Assembly (NCBI GenBank): GCA_031841125.1
Contig: JAJSSI010000010.1
Span: 1,247,001-1,311,000 of the forward strand
Length of the DNA: 64,000 nucleotides
Direction of reading: 5' to 3'
From: Acanthococcus lagerstroemiae
Taxonomy: Eukaryota > Arthropoda > Insecta > Hemiptera > Eriococcidae
In this document: positions 42,257 through 52,476 of the stretch, one piece after another
Numbering within the stretch: position 1 is the stretch's first letter
How the letters are laid out: every line of letters starts with the position of its first letter
Made by a program: the position numbers and the translations under genes
The notes under the pieces: model-generated
Told to the model about the DNA's origin: nothing
The model's input: only the letters and a program-made list of their open reading frames with translations
The model's database searches: none

Positions 42257-43291
42257 CGGGTCATTCTACCGAAACCTTGTTACTATTGTCCCAGATAGAT
42301 ATCTGGCAATGTATAAACAATAGGGTCCTCTAATACTGTATAAACTCAGAGGATAAATTATTGTATCTTTTTTATTAATTTGAAGTATCGTGCCCCTACC
42401 CCTTTTGGAAATCTCATTTAAATGCTCAAAAATCCCTTCGACATAATTGTCCTTCGCCATGGATTGGACTTCAAAAATTTTTTTGTAAATATTATCTCTG
42501 CGTGTTTGGATAAACTGATGCGTGTGTACAGTTTTTGTGAGTACAGTGAACAAGTTGGTAATGCAATACGTGTTATAGACTCGATCAGAATCAATGCGCA
42601 AGCCATATTTGATAACGTGTCTCTCGCTTTTTTGTCCTTCACCGTGGTCAAATTTGAACCTGTCAGAAAACAGACACAGAGCAAATATTTCTGAAAAAGG
42701 ATGCTGTGGGTGGAAGGAAAACTGAGTAATTATTAAGGTAAGAAAGTGAGAAAACATTTTTTCTAGTCCAGTTTAGTGCAGTGAAAATGCAGTCAGCCAC
42801 AGAAAAATATTTCAAACTAATCAGAAGTTGAATAAACCACAAAACGAGAAAAAACAACGAAAATCCGGATTTTCCCCAAACTTTCCGGACATTATTCAAA
42901 AATTCAGATATTTTTTGCCGAAGGTCGATCAATCCGGAGATTGACTAGAAAATCCGGAGCACCTGGCAGCACTGATACAAGTTCATTGATGTGCGTGTGG
43001 AAGAGTACGTGCGTATTCACAGTACACGGGCACGCGTGCGCGTAGGAACTTCTTTCTATAGCCAACAGTTCCTTCAACGTGGGCTGCCATTCCTTCAGCG
43101 TAGTGGTCTTATCATTTTGAGCCCCCTCTGTCTCCTCCCCTAGGAAGTATGCTATTGGTTTAACCTCATAAATACGTTCTATTATATGCATATAAATGAT
43201 TTCGATGAAAAAACAAGTAATAATGTTTTGTCTTTATTTTTTTTTTAAACAAAAAAAGCATGAATTATCAAGGTTTCGGTAGAATGACCCA
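42257..43291. mobile_element. TA-flanked non-autonomous element with 23-bp inverted ends
   Basis: CGGGTCATTCTACCGAAACC... at 42,257-42,279 and its inverse at 43,269-43,291; 22 of 23 bases match, only the outermost differs. TA lies directly outside both ends (TATA on both sides). The 1035-bp body has no recognised transposase; its minus-strand open frames up to 163 codons look like no family I know. Ends and TA duplication fit a Tc1/mariner-superfamily passenger, nested in the 41,067-43,926 element. Confidence 0.8.
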
Positions 43292-43499
43292 TATATAAGA
43301 GATAGGTACCTCATTTTCATTTCCTTTGAGGATTTTTATTGGATTACATCCTCATTCCCTTCTTTTACATAATATGTATAGACTCAATCTTGTTTTCCAG
43401 TTAATATAGCCTTTGACTTTTACACTTTTATTCCATTTTGTCACCTGTGATATAAGTGAGTGTGTCTTCATGGGGGAGTAGTACTGAACTGAACATCCT

Positions 43500-43800
43500 G
43501 GGAACCATAGGGCAACAAGAGGGCAATTCAGAAGGGCAACTGAGAAGGCAACCACGGGGCAACAAGAGGGCAACTGAGAAGGCAACCATGGAGCAATAAG
43601 AGGGCAATCTGGAAGGGCAACCACTGGGCAACAAGAGAGCAATCCAGAAGGGCAACCACGGGGCAACCAGAGGGCAATCCAGAAGAGCAACTGAGAGAGC
43701 AACCATGGGGCAACATGAGGGCAATCCAGAAGGGCAACCGATAGGGCAACCATGGGGCAATCTGAAAAGGCAACTCAGATGGCAACTTGAGGGCAACATG
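43500..43800. repeat. Subterminal GGGCAAC minisatellite, right
   Basis: Units of roughly 20-35 bp built from GGGCAACCAYGGGGCAAC, AAGAGGGCAATC and CAGAAGGGCAAC recur through 300 bp. Open frames up to 133 codons on the minus strand (43,352-43,866) are read-through of this repeat. Confidence 0.85.
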
Positions 43801-43941
43801 TTGCCTTTTTACGCAATTGTAAAATGGTGCGTTCTGATTGGTCGGTGTTGGAGTGCTGGAGGGCAATTACAGGGCAACCAGTTGCCTTTTGCAGGGCAAT
43901 AAGTCCGGGGCAATTTCAGGGCAACCAAATTCTTTATCGGG

Positions 43942-45500
43942 TCTTCGACTATAAAGTTTGGTACCTCCTCGTCTATTCCAAGGAATTTTGTTGTTAGGTT
44001 ATCGTCGGCGTTGTAAAGTTGTGCGTAATAGGCGGTTGCACAGTTGTTGATTTCGTGTCTATCGTAGACTTTTTTGTCCCCGTCAGTTAAGTAATTTATG
44101 TATTTTATCCCCAAAGAGCGATTTTTCCGGATTGATTTTATGCATTTGGTAGATTCCAAAATTTCGTTTATTAGTTCGTTATCTTTTTTTTTATTGTAAG
44201 CTCTTAATTCTCTTTTGACGAGTTTGCATGTAATATTTAGTTCTATTTTTTCTTGTGTTGTTTTCTTTTGTAATCGTTTTAATTTTTCCCTTTTTTTTAT
44301 AAGCTCTAGTACTGTGTCTGGAATTTTTTGGATTTTGGTTATTTTTTTTGATTTGTTTACTTCCGATGCTGCTTTTGTTATGATATTTGTTAGTTCGCTG
44401 TTGAGAGTATTTGTTTCCACGTCATCGTCTAAGTTTGTTATCAAGTTTTCTAGTACGTTTTTGTATCTCGATTCATTTTCTTTTATTAATTTTAGGTTCT
44501 GGTTCTTTGGTGTGGCAAATCGCCTTCCCAAGCGTTCGAGTTCGCAGAGGATTGGTTTGTGGTCAGAATGGAATTGAAATTTTTGGATTACGTCGAAATT
44601 TTTTATGTTTTTTGTTTTTACTGGAGCGAGAATGTAGTCGATTTGACTTTTAAATTCCTGGTTTGGCGCTATCCACGTCCATTTTTTAGCTTTCCTCTTC
44701 TTGAAAAAAGTATTTACGATTTTTAAATTGTTTTCTTGGCAGAATCTGACTAATCTCCAGCCTCTTTCATTTCTTTCTCCGTAGTTATAGGGCCCTACGT
44801 TTATTTTTTCTTCTTTGTTTTGTCGACCTATTTGACTATTAAAGTCGCCAAGTATTATTACTTGATTTTTTGTACTTTGTTTTTGGGAGTTGTAGGTTTC
44901 GGTCAACTCGTTGTAGAAAGATTCGCATGTTTTTTTGTCAGCAGTACTCGTTGGTGCGTATATTTGAATTAGGGTCAAGTTTTTATTATTGTTGAGTTTC
45001 ATTTTCAGAAGCGCGGTTCTATCAGATATGCCTTTGAATTCTACTAAAGAGTTTTTTAGTTTTTTATGGATCCAAAAACCGACTCCTCTTTGGCCGATGT
45101 TATTGCCTTTAAAACACAATAAGTTACCTTCTTTTGTTTCTCTTACCATTTCCCCCTGTCTTCTTATTTCTGATAATCCCATAATGTCTATCTTATGGCT
45201 GCTTAATGCGTTTTCCAGTTCCATTAGGTTATCTCGGCTATTCAACGTGCGAACATTCAGGCTGGCGATTTTTAGCGTGTGTGATTGGCTAGTTTTTGTT
45301 TGAAATCGTTTCTGTTTTTGGTTGGCGATTGCATTAGTTACAGTGAAAGGTTCCGTATTATTATCAGTACTTTCGTAAGTGTTTGCGTTGGAATTAGTAT
45401 TACCTTGGGCGTGTGAATTATTAGTGTTCATGTTAGTTTTAGATTTAGTTTCAGTAGAGGTTATAGTATTCTGGTAGAGTATGGTTGGAGTATCCCTCAT
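43942..45500 (-). pseudogene. RTE-type LINE, 5' part: apurinic-type endonuclease
   Basis: Minus-strand open frame from 45,500. After about 75 T/N-rich residues comes the endonuclease/exonuclease/phosphatase fold: LKIASLNVRTLNSRDNLMEL, IMGLSEIRRQGE (catalytic Glu), LIQIYAPTS, VIILGDFNSQIG (Asp, Asn) and FHSDHKPILCEL (final Asp-His) at about residue 325. A basic coiled-coil linker follows, then the approach to RT (FIVEDPIK), where the GGTTGCC element interrupts. All endonuclease catalytic blocks are intact. This enzyme nicks target DNA for target-primed reverse transcription. The 5' untranslated end is not defined. Confidence 0.93.
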
Positions 45501-45614
45501 CTAGATTCCTCTTGATGGAAGTACGTATAGCTTTTCCAGCATTACATTATCGTTTTTTGTTTTTTTTTTGTATTGAGGTCAGTTTCTCGTGTAACTTCCA
45601 TCACACTGATACTT

Positions 45615-45994
45615 CTAATTTCGCTTTCCTGTCAAACAGCGCCTCAAAGGGGATTGTTTAATTCCTGAGGGGTAACTTATTTTTTTGAAATTTCGACGAA
45701 ACGTACATAATTCATCAGCCCAGGCAGTCAAACCATTGTCAATCATCCAAGCTCTCGCCATTTCCTCAACATCGCGGTTTGGTTGTTTGATACCTCTCTG
45801 ACTTTGAGAATGCCGAGGTTTACTATATATGCAGTCTTGAGACCCGGCCATAACAGTTCTAAATCACTGATAATGGCATTTAAGAATTCGCGATAATTAT
45901 TAGATTGTAACAGGGAGGGGGCACTGAATCCATAAAAAATGTCAATTAAATTGTAAGCAACTTCTGCAGCAGTCTTCGTTTTTTGAGAGCACAT
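45615..45994 (-). pseudogene. Integrase-like remnant of KRBA2/Ginger type
   Basis: Two overlapping minus-strand frames together cover part of an rve integrase core of the type in Ginger DNA transposons and KRBA2/SCAND3-like genes. The first has KTAAEVAYNLIDIFYGF, LLQSNNYREFLNAII (the usual second-Asp block Q-S-D-N-G-R-E-F, here Asn-Asn-Tyr) and DLELLWPGLKT. The other has KPRHSQSQRGIKQPNRDVEE, RAWMIDNGLTAWADEL and GIKQSPL. The Asp loss and frameshift make it inactive. No zinc finger or element ends are seen. Confidence 0.6.
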
Positions 45995-46261
45995 AAGTGT
46001 AAAAATTTAACCTGGTGATCTTGATAATTCACGATAAATTGAAACTGGCCGTTTCTATGACTGCACATCGATCAAGTCGACTTGACCCCTAGCATTAGCT
46101 TCTGCAAAAACTGTATGCTAAATTACAACCCCTTTCAAATAAAGTGATTGCATGAGAATGATGCACACCTCCAACGTTGGCCACTGCACTATAAGAACTA
46201 TCATGTTGAACCATGTAAAGGGCAATAAGGGATTATTACATACAAATACAATCTATTCCAG
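45995..46261. other. Intergenic, nothing recognised
   Basis: AT-rich sequence without a supported frame, between the integrase remnant and dispersed repeat copy B. Confidence 0.4.
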
Positions 46262-46445
46262 GGTTTGTACAATATATTCGGTACCCACAATGTTATTTAT
46301 TTCCTACAAGTTGGTACACTAATCGCGAATGGTACAGTATTAATTATATTAAGTCTGATATCTCAGGTTCAGATAGAAGTGGGTCGTTCAATTCGCGCAC
46401 AGTACAAAAATGCTTGTACCATTCTGGATCTGTACATTTCGAGCT
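46262..46445 (-). repeat. Dispersed repeat, copy B (inverse of 29,867-30,012)
   Basis: Reverse complement aligns to 29,867-30,012 over nearly the whole length (see that entry), with a short extra segment at the left (GTTTGTACAATATATTCGG). Confidence 0.75.
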
Positions 46446-46484
46446 TAGTACTTACTACATAACAAGGATATTACAACATTTTTC

Positions 46485-46596
46485 AAGCCTTACCTGGTCA
46501 CCAAAAGACCTCTGGCTGCAGAATGTTTGCTTTTTTTCCACGAACTTTTGTTGGAATGGATTGTAGAATTCTCCAACATTTGATCTTTTATGCGAC
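46485..46596 (-). other. Possible first coding exon, unrecognised
   Basis: On the minus strand an ATG opens SHKRSNVGEFYNPFQQKF and runs 35 codons to a good donor (CAG|GTAAGGC). It could be a 5' exon of whatever gene the integrase remnant at 45,615-45,994 belonged to. No similarity recognised. Confidence 0.25.
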
Positions 46597-46874
46597 ATAG
46601 GTATTTAAGAAATGCAATCGACAAAACACTGAATACTTAGTTCTCTTAAATTGCAAATTGAAAACAACACTCGAAACTTTCTGATAATTATTCGAAAACT
46701 GAAAAGTAACACCGAACAACCGAATGATATAGTTATCACGTTATCAGTATCAAGCGCATTAGTAGGTCTAGGTAATTCAGTTTTGTTTGAAATATCAACC
46801 GTTTTCAACAGAAACGTTTTGATTGGTCGTCATAGTACAAGTGCAGAAACGGTGGGGTAGCGGTTATGTTGTGG

Positions 46875-47200
46875 TTTTAAAGTTGAAATTCCACCACGCA
46901 GATTGTCCGGGAATGCTCACTGTCACTACCACCCACACATCTAAACCGGTTTTCATCATAAAGCTCATCAATGTAGTAGTGGTAGTGGTTTTACGAATGT
47001 ATATCCACCTGAATGCGCTCGCCAATACATAGATCCTTGGTGTACATTTTAAAGTGGGAATTCCACAAGGCAGATTGTCCACGAACGCTTACTACCACTC
47101 TTGCATCTAACCCTGTTTTAATATATAGAGCTCATCAATGTAGTAGTGGAAGTGGTTTTCCGAATGCGTTCCACTTGGATACGCACATCAAAATCTTCAA
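46875..47200. repeat. Two-copy tandem repeat, unit about 172 bp
   Basis: TTTTAAAGT-G-AATTCCAC begins at 46,875 and 47,047. The shared blocks are GCAGATTGTCC, CATCTAACCC-like, GCTCATCAATGTAGTAGTGG and GTGGTTTTCGAATG. Diverged, non-coding. Confidence 0.75.
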
Positions 47201-49200
47201 CGGGTATTGTCCCAGTTTTCACAAAGAAGTAAAAAGTATCGGTAAGTACAATTGACACAATTATTCCATTATAACGGAAGACGAATAGAGTAATTCACTG
47301 TGTCAGAAATGCTAATTCAACATGGCTACCGGCGAATGTGCGACTTTATACAGTATACGGTTTATGCGTTACACTCATGTTTCATCCTGTTATGCATAGC
47401 CAGTTCGTTGTATATTTTATTATTAGTTTCCTCTTGTTACTCATCAGCAGTGAGTGGAGTTGTTGCTGTACATAAAAAAGTACCCGTATAGCTTTGCCTA
47501 ATGTGCAGATATCAAGTTGTATTTCAGCCTGTGTATTTCACGGATGTGCATCCAAGTAAAAATGATAGAAGTTATGTACATATGTAGGTAAACTGAGAAT
47601 CTTATCCTGGTCCTGGCAGGAACAAGCCGTCGGTTTATTGTATTGCTTTTTCCTTATCAGTTTGTTGTTTTCATCTTGTCCTCCATCACCATAAAATGTG
47701 TTATAGCAGATATTTCAGTGGTCTGTAGACGTGTATCTTCTCGCCCTGTTCATTTGCTCCTATTGTAATTAACAGATTGTGTGAATAATGCGTACTTTAT
47801 AATACTGTTGCATATAATAAGTCGGCTGAAAATAGAACCGCCGTTGCAACTGAAGAAATTATACACTGCTACGAAAGAATCCTGGCGCACCAGTTTTAAT
47901 TTTTGAGTGCAGTGCTTTTTCATTGTAGTGAGTCGGCTTTCATATTTTATTACTGGGCCTATTATTTTTTAATGGAATCCATTTTATTGAGCGAATAGCC
48001 AGTTCAAATATTGGAAGCTTATTATGGGATTATTCCGCGATTAGATGATGTTCCTAAACTTTTTTCTTTTCATAGAATCCAAATTGAGACTAAAAAATAA
48101 TGGATCTATGGCTGATCTTGGAATTTTATAAAATCGACTGAATCGATTTAAGAGAATCTAACCATTTTTATGAGCGTCAGATTTATGATCACTATATAGT
48201 TCGAGTGGTTGGTCAAAAAGTATAACCGCAAATGGAGTATTTCTCATTCAGTTTATTAAAATGTAAAAATTTTCCTAGAAAAGGTGCACAGAAATGATGA
48301 TGTTGCGTACAACACTGGTTGACGCAAATGTAAGATTCTTTGTAAAGAGAAGAACAAGTAGCGCATTACTGGCTTTTAGCAGAAATCTGAAAATAGAAAT
48401 CAATTTTCAACCCTCCATGTCCCCCAAATGAAGTAGGATAGAGAGGAAATGTAATCCAGCCTAGAGGATTAAAATCTCCCCCATCCACTCCCCTTGTCTA
48501 TCATCTCGGAACTATCTAGCTCCTTCTGTGTTGACCTGCCCTCTCTTTTCTCTACCAATCCTTCAAAATTTTCCACCTCTTTCCTCTGTGTCCAAAAAAG
48601 TGTTCTATTAGTATATTTGCTAATGTAGTTACTTGACAAGGAAGTGTTTACTAACAAATGAACCCGCCTGACTATAAACCTTATAAGCAAAACAAAATAT
48701 TTGGTTTGTAATACATTAATTGAAGCCGTGTTCGCATTTTCATTATCGATTAGGAATTTGTGCATGTAAGTTAGTTAATTTCACGGATCTACCCACGTAG
48801 TATATATGAGCATGTAGTTACGGGATTAACGTAACTTATATAATTCTATTTCTTAGTTTTCAGCCATTTTTTGGATGCCCTCATGTACTCTTTCCTTGTT
48901 TCTAATTATTAACTCGGGTTCATTATCATTTATTATATTCGCATGAGTATGCATTGATCATATGGAATCGTAGTTACTTTCATTAATTATAAATTTCTGA
49001 AAATTATTCTCTGGTAGCATCATCTTTGAGAGGTATATGTTCTCATTATGTGATAGTATTTAGTCTGGTGATGGTGCACAAAATTATTGCTTTATCTGTA
49101 TTCCACCTTCAGTTTATTCAATTGACCACGATTTTTATTGTCGCTTGTTCTCAACTATCAAGTTTTCAATAACCAGTTTCACATAATTATATTATTATAG
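47200..49200. other. Long AT-rich stretch, no gene recognised
   Basis: Short open frames only; no splice-linked coding, no inverted ends, no repeat I can support. Confidence 0.45.
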
Positions 49201-49220
49201 CCTGTAACATTTGCTCACGA

Positions 49221-49880
49221 ATGAGTGATAATAGAAAGAAAGCCAGGTACACCATAGGCAGTACTTCTGTCTCTCGGGCCACTTTGTACAGGCGAGCTGT
49301 TACGATACCGTGTGAGGCTGAAACTAGTGACATTACTTTGTCAGATTCATCATCATCATCATCGTCGTCGTCGTCGTCATCATCATCAGAAAATAACTTT
49401 GATCTTTCAAATCATGGAATTGTGAGTACAAATCAGCTTTCTTTCGCTTCAACTAATATTTACCATAGTGCATCAGTACGGGTCACTACTTCCCCAGTGT
49501 CGGCAAGGTGGATGAGTACTAACAAAACACTAACCTATACTGTCAAATCGAGGGAGTGCGATAATTTCCGTCACACCATCAGTGGTTCTCAGATGAGAAG
49601 GATATGAATTTACTAAATGTGTTGTTTATTAATATTTACTAACGGTGCGGAAAATGATGAGTGCATTCTATAGACAAAATTTCAATTTATTGTATATTTA
49701 TTCTCACTTAATTTATTTATTTATTATTTGTCCAAATGATTTTGTGATACTTGTGTCTGACTGAATAGGAAACAGCTGAGCTGCAGGAAGATAGGTTGTC
49801 ATTCCTTAGCGACGAAGTTCCTTTCGATACTGATGGTGATGAGGAAGATAGTAATTTTGAAACTCCTGATGATCATATGG
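49221..49880 (+). pseudogene. Two N-terminal exon-like blocks of a transposase-type gene
   Basis: The first block opens at ATG 49,221 with VSRATLYRRAV and a run of about 14 Ser encoded by a TCA/TCG microsatellite (49,335-49,390). After an intron-like gap, a second block (about 49,768-49,880) reads LSFLSDEVPFDTDGDEEDSNFE, then a donor (GGGTGAGA). The S/T-Y-Y-R-R start and acidic second exon resemble the N-terminal exons of the TNP2-type gene at 60,913. No TNP2 core follows here; a Tigger gene begins instead. Assignment is tentative. Confidence 0.4.
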
Positions 49881-49949
49881 GTGAGATAAGTGAAAACTGA
49901 AGTTAGGTCATATTTTTCAGAAGAATTCCCGGCAGTTGTCCATATAAAA

Positions 49950-51796
49950 ATTATACGGATGATTCGATCGCTGAGTGCTTACAACAAGTTTGATGCAAGG
50001 AAATTAGTATTCAGGAAGCTGCACGAGTGTATGGAATATCCCGTGGTACAATTTACAACCGATTGGGTGGAAAACACAAGGGTCATTGCGGATGACCGAC
50101 AATCTTCTCGGAGGCAGAGGAACAAGCGTTTGTTCAACATTTATTACTTTTAGCCGAGTTTGATATGCCCATCATTTATGCAGATATTAAGGCCTGTATA
50201 AAAAATTATCTCAAGGAGGGCGGCCAAACAATACCGCTCTTCCAAAACAATGTGCCCGGAAAGGACTGGCTATATGGCTTCATGGCGCGCCATCCAGTGC
50301 TTTCAACCCATGTTGCAACAAATATTAAAGTGGTGCGGGCAGCTGTGTCGGAAGAGATCTTGCGAGCATACAATCGGAATTTGCAGAAAACGACCAATGG
50401 TATTCTTCCAACCCACATTTAAAACTTAAATTTAACCGACGATCCAGGCTGCAAACGTGTGGTTTGTAAACGAAGCTGCAAATATCCAGAATTGATTAGA
50501 AATCAATCCAAGACCAGTACCAGCCTGATGTTTTGTGGGACTGCTGCGGGCGAATTGTTGCCGTTATATGTCGTGTATAAGCCTGGAAGTGTGTGGACAA
50601 CTTGGACAGAAAATGGTCCGACAGAAACAAAATACAACTGTACAAAAAGCGGCTGGTTTGATAAAGTGACCTTTGAAAATTGGTTCTTCCGGATATTGTT
50701 GCCGCATGCTAGGCACCATCTTGGACCAAAAGTTGTCATTTGTGACCATTTGCCTAGCCACATCAATGAGCGCGTCATTGCCAAGTGTAATAAACACAAC
50801 ATTAAGTTTGTATTTTTGCCGGGCAACTCGACACATTTGACACAACCGCTTGATGTGGCTTTCTTTGGACCTACCAAACGCCACTGGCGTACAATTTTGA
50901 CGGATTGGAAAGATACGGTGGCAGGTAAACGTTCTGCAACATTGGTGAAGTGCGATTTTCCAAGACTGCTGAAGCTACTGTCAGCCAAACGCAGCCGCGA
51001 ATCTCATTAGTGGTTTTTGTACTTGCGGTATTGTGCCATGCGATGTTGATCCGCTCCTGAAGCGTCTCCCCCGTTTATAGACACTCGATTTGAATGCCGT
51101 TGGCCAGGGTTTCATAAAGTATATCGAGAACAAACGCCAGGAAACAGTTGATACCCCCATTCGTAAACGAAAGCGCACAAATGCAGTTGCTGGTTAGTAT
51201 TTGTTCTCTCATTTTTCTTGTGTCATTTCTCTTCGGATTGGTACACATATGACGTGTTTCACAGGCAATAACATTTGGTCCAGTGAGGAAGATTCTGACG
51301 AGGACACAGAGCCGCGGATGAAACCCTCTCGGAGGCCAAAAACCATGAGGCACAGAACAGTGATAGTGATGAAAGCAACTCTGCGAACACACCTGCTGAC
51401 GCAACGAGTGAGAGTGATGCAGCTGCTGAGCCAGAGAAAGAGTCGGACGTTGACACAAATGCTACAGACACCTCTGTAGAAGTACCTGCATATGTTCAGG
51501 TATACATTGGCCTTCCTAACACCCTGCTCTTTTTTTTCTTTTGTCTTTTTTACTCCACTAACCTATTGCTTTTTTACAGGTTAAAGTGGACGATTATGTT
51601 CTTATGGAATTTCCGTCACACAAGAAAAATACTGCTTCAGTACTTCATATTGGCTTTGTGAAGGAAGCTTTTGGTGACAACATATTTTGTGTGAAATTTC
51701 TGTCACAGTATAATAATCACCGCGCAGAATTTCACTTCCCGAATGTCGATCAAATCAAAGATGGTTATTGGAAATCAGATTTTGTCCTTTTAGGAA
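49950..51796 (+). pseudogene. pogo/Tigger-type transposase, copy 3, truncated
   Basis: Decayed HTH start (SIQEAARVYGISRGTIYNRL, about 50,000-50,070), then GRDW-type GKDWLYGFMARHP. The first-Asp block is destroyed near 50,420 (TDDPGCKRVVCKR follows). TWTENGPTETKYNC, VVICDHLPSH (second Asp kept, N to H) and HLTQPLDVAFFGPTK (third Asp) are at 50,459-50,900. A putative exon to about 51,195 ends in a donor (GTTAGT). An acidic block lies at 51,267-51,330. The last exon from 51,582 (acceptor TTTTTACAG) has VKVDDYVLMEFPS, HIGFVKEAFGDNIFCVKFL and FHFPNVDQI, the same C-terminal module as copies 1 and 2. A BEL/Pao fragment cuts it at about 51,797. Confidence 0.87.
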
Positions 51797-52272
51797 TTGT
51801 TCACTTCAGTTACTCAAATTGAGGCTGTGTTGAATTCTCGTCCATTGTGTAAGTCTGATTCCATTAGCAATTGTCTAATCATACCTAGACATTTATGTAT
51901 TGGTCGTTTGTTGATGCTTCTTCCAGAATTGCCTGGTGAAGTTGTATCTAGTAGTCCTCTTGTGACGTATTTTGTGGTATTTTAGAGAGATTTTGGTCTG
52001 TCTGGCACAATGAGTATCTTGTCTCACTTAGAAAGGCGACACTCATTGTTAAGGAAGTTAGGGTGCCTGTTGTAGGCGAGTTAGTTTTAGTTAAAGATGA
52101 GTCTACTCCACCCAGTTGTTGGCCAATTGCTCGTATTGTTAAGTTATTTTATGGTAAGGATAATATTATTCGTGTAGCAAATGTTCAGTTGGGCTCGAGG
52201 GTTTTACGTAGGCCTGTAATTAAATTAGTGCCTTTGCTGCCTGAGACCCCTGTGTCTCATGGTGGGGGAGTA
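51797..52272 (+). pseudogene. BEL/Pao integrase C-terminus (DUF5641-like)
   Basis: VTQIEAVLNSRPLC opens the fragment, followed by PRHLCIGRLLMLLPELP. After a frame change come VGELVLVKDESTPPSCWPIA and RVANVQLGSRVLRRPVIKL, then LVPLLPE. These are the hallmarks of the integrase end and DUF5641 of Pao/BEL elements. A polypurine tract (GGTGGGGGAG) and LTR start follow directly. The 5' part of the element is missing. Confidence 0.88.
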
Positions 52273-52476
52273 TGTTGAACCCGAGTTTTCCTGTGATTTG
52301 ATGTTAATTGTTGCGTTCGTTTTTACCACTATTCGTGTTCATGTATGTCAGTTAAGATAAGCGTCTCGATGCTAGTTACCTCTATCATTGTTATTATTTT
52401 GTATGCAGTTCAGTTGTGTTATTAATAGAGAAGAGTCTGCACGTATTGAGTTTCAATTTTTTTGCAGCTAACAACA
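52273..52476 (+). repeat. BEL/Pao 3' LTR
   Basis: Starts TGTTGAACCC right after the polypurine tract and ends GCTAACAACA; 204 bp. BEL LTRs usually start TGTTG. No 5' LTR is available for comparison, so the right boundary is inferred. Confidence 0.7.

Larger units (their letters stand above)
41067..43926. mobile_element. Non-autonomous DNA element with GGTTGCCCTG inverted ends and GGCAAC arrays
   Basis: Left end GGTTGCCCTGTAGTTGCC, right end (inverse) GGTTGCCCTGAAATTGCC; 16 of 18 match. It interrupts the RTE LINE between its endonuclease and RT domains. The flanks CCCGATAAA (41,046) and TTTATCGGG (to 43,941) are also mutually inverted, so the true ends may lie there. GTTGCC/GGCAAC occurs many times within about 200 bp of the left end and over about 400 bp at the right. 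No transposase is recognised inside. A clear target duplication is not seen. Confidence 0.75.

Noticed and set aside
42266..42757. 163-codon minus-strand frame as a transposase
   Set aside because: No DDE/DDD motif, no helix-turn-helix and no similarity recognised; it starts within the inverted end of the TA element.
43500..43800. Regularly spaced short repeats that could suggest a CRISPR-like array
   Set aside because: Eukaryotic context, variable unit length, no unique spacers and no cas genes; it is a transposon subterminal array.
43352..43866. Several overlapping minus-strand frames of 110-133 codons rich in Pro, Leu, Cys
   Set aside because: Produced in all three frames by the GGGCAAC minisatellite.
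41046..43941. A target duplication for the GGTTGCC element
   Set aside because: Flanks CCCGATAAA and TTTATCGGG are inverted, not direct; no direct repeat could be aligned, so none is claimed.
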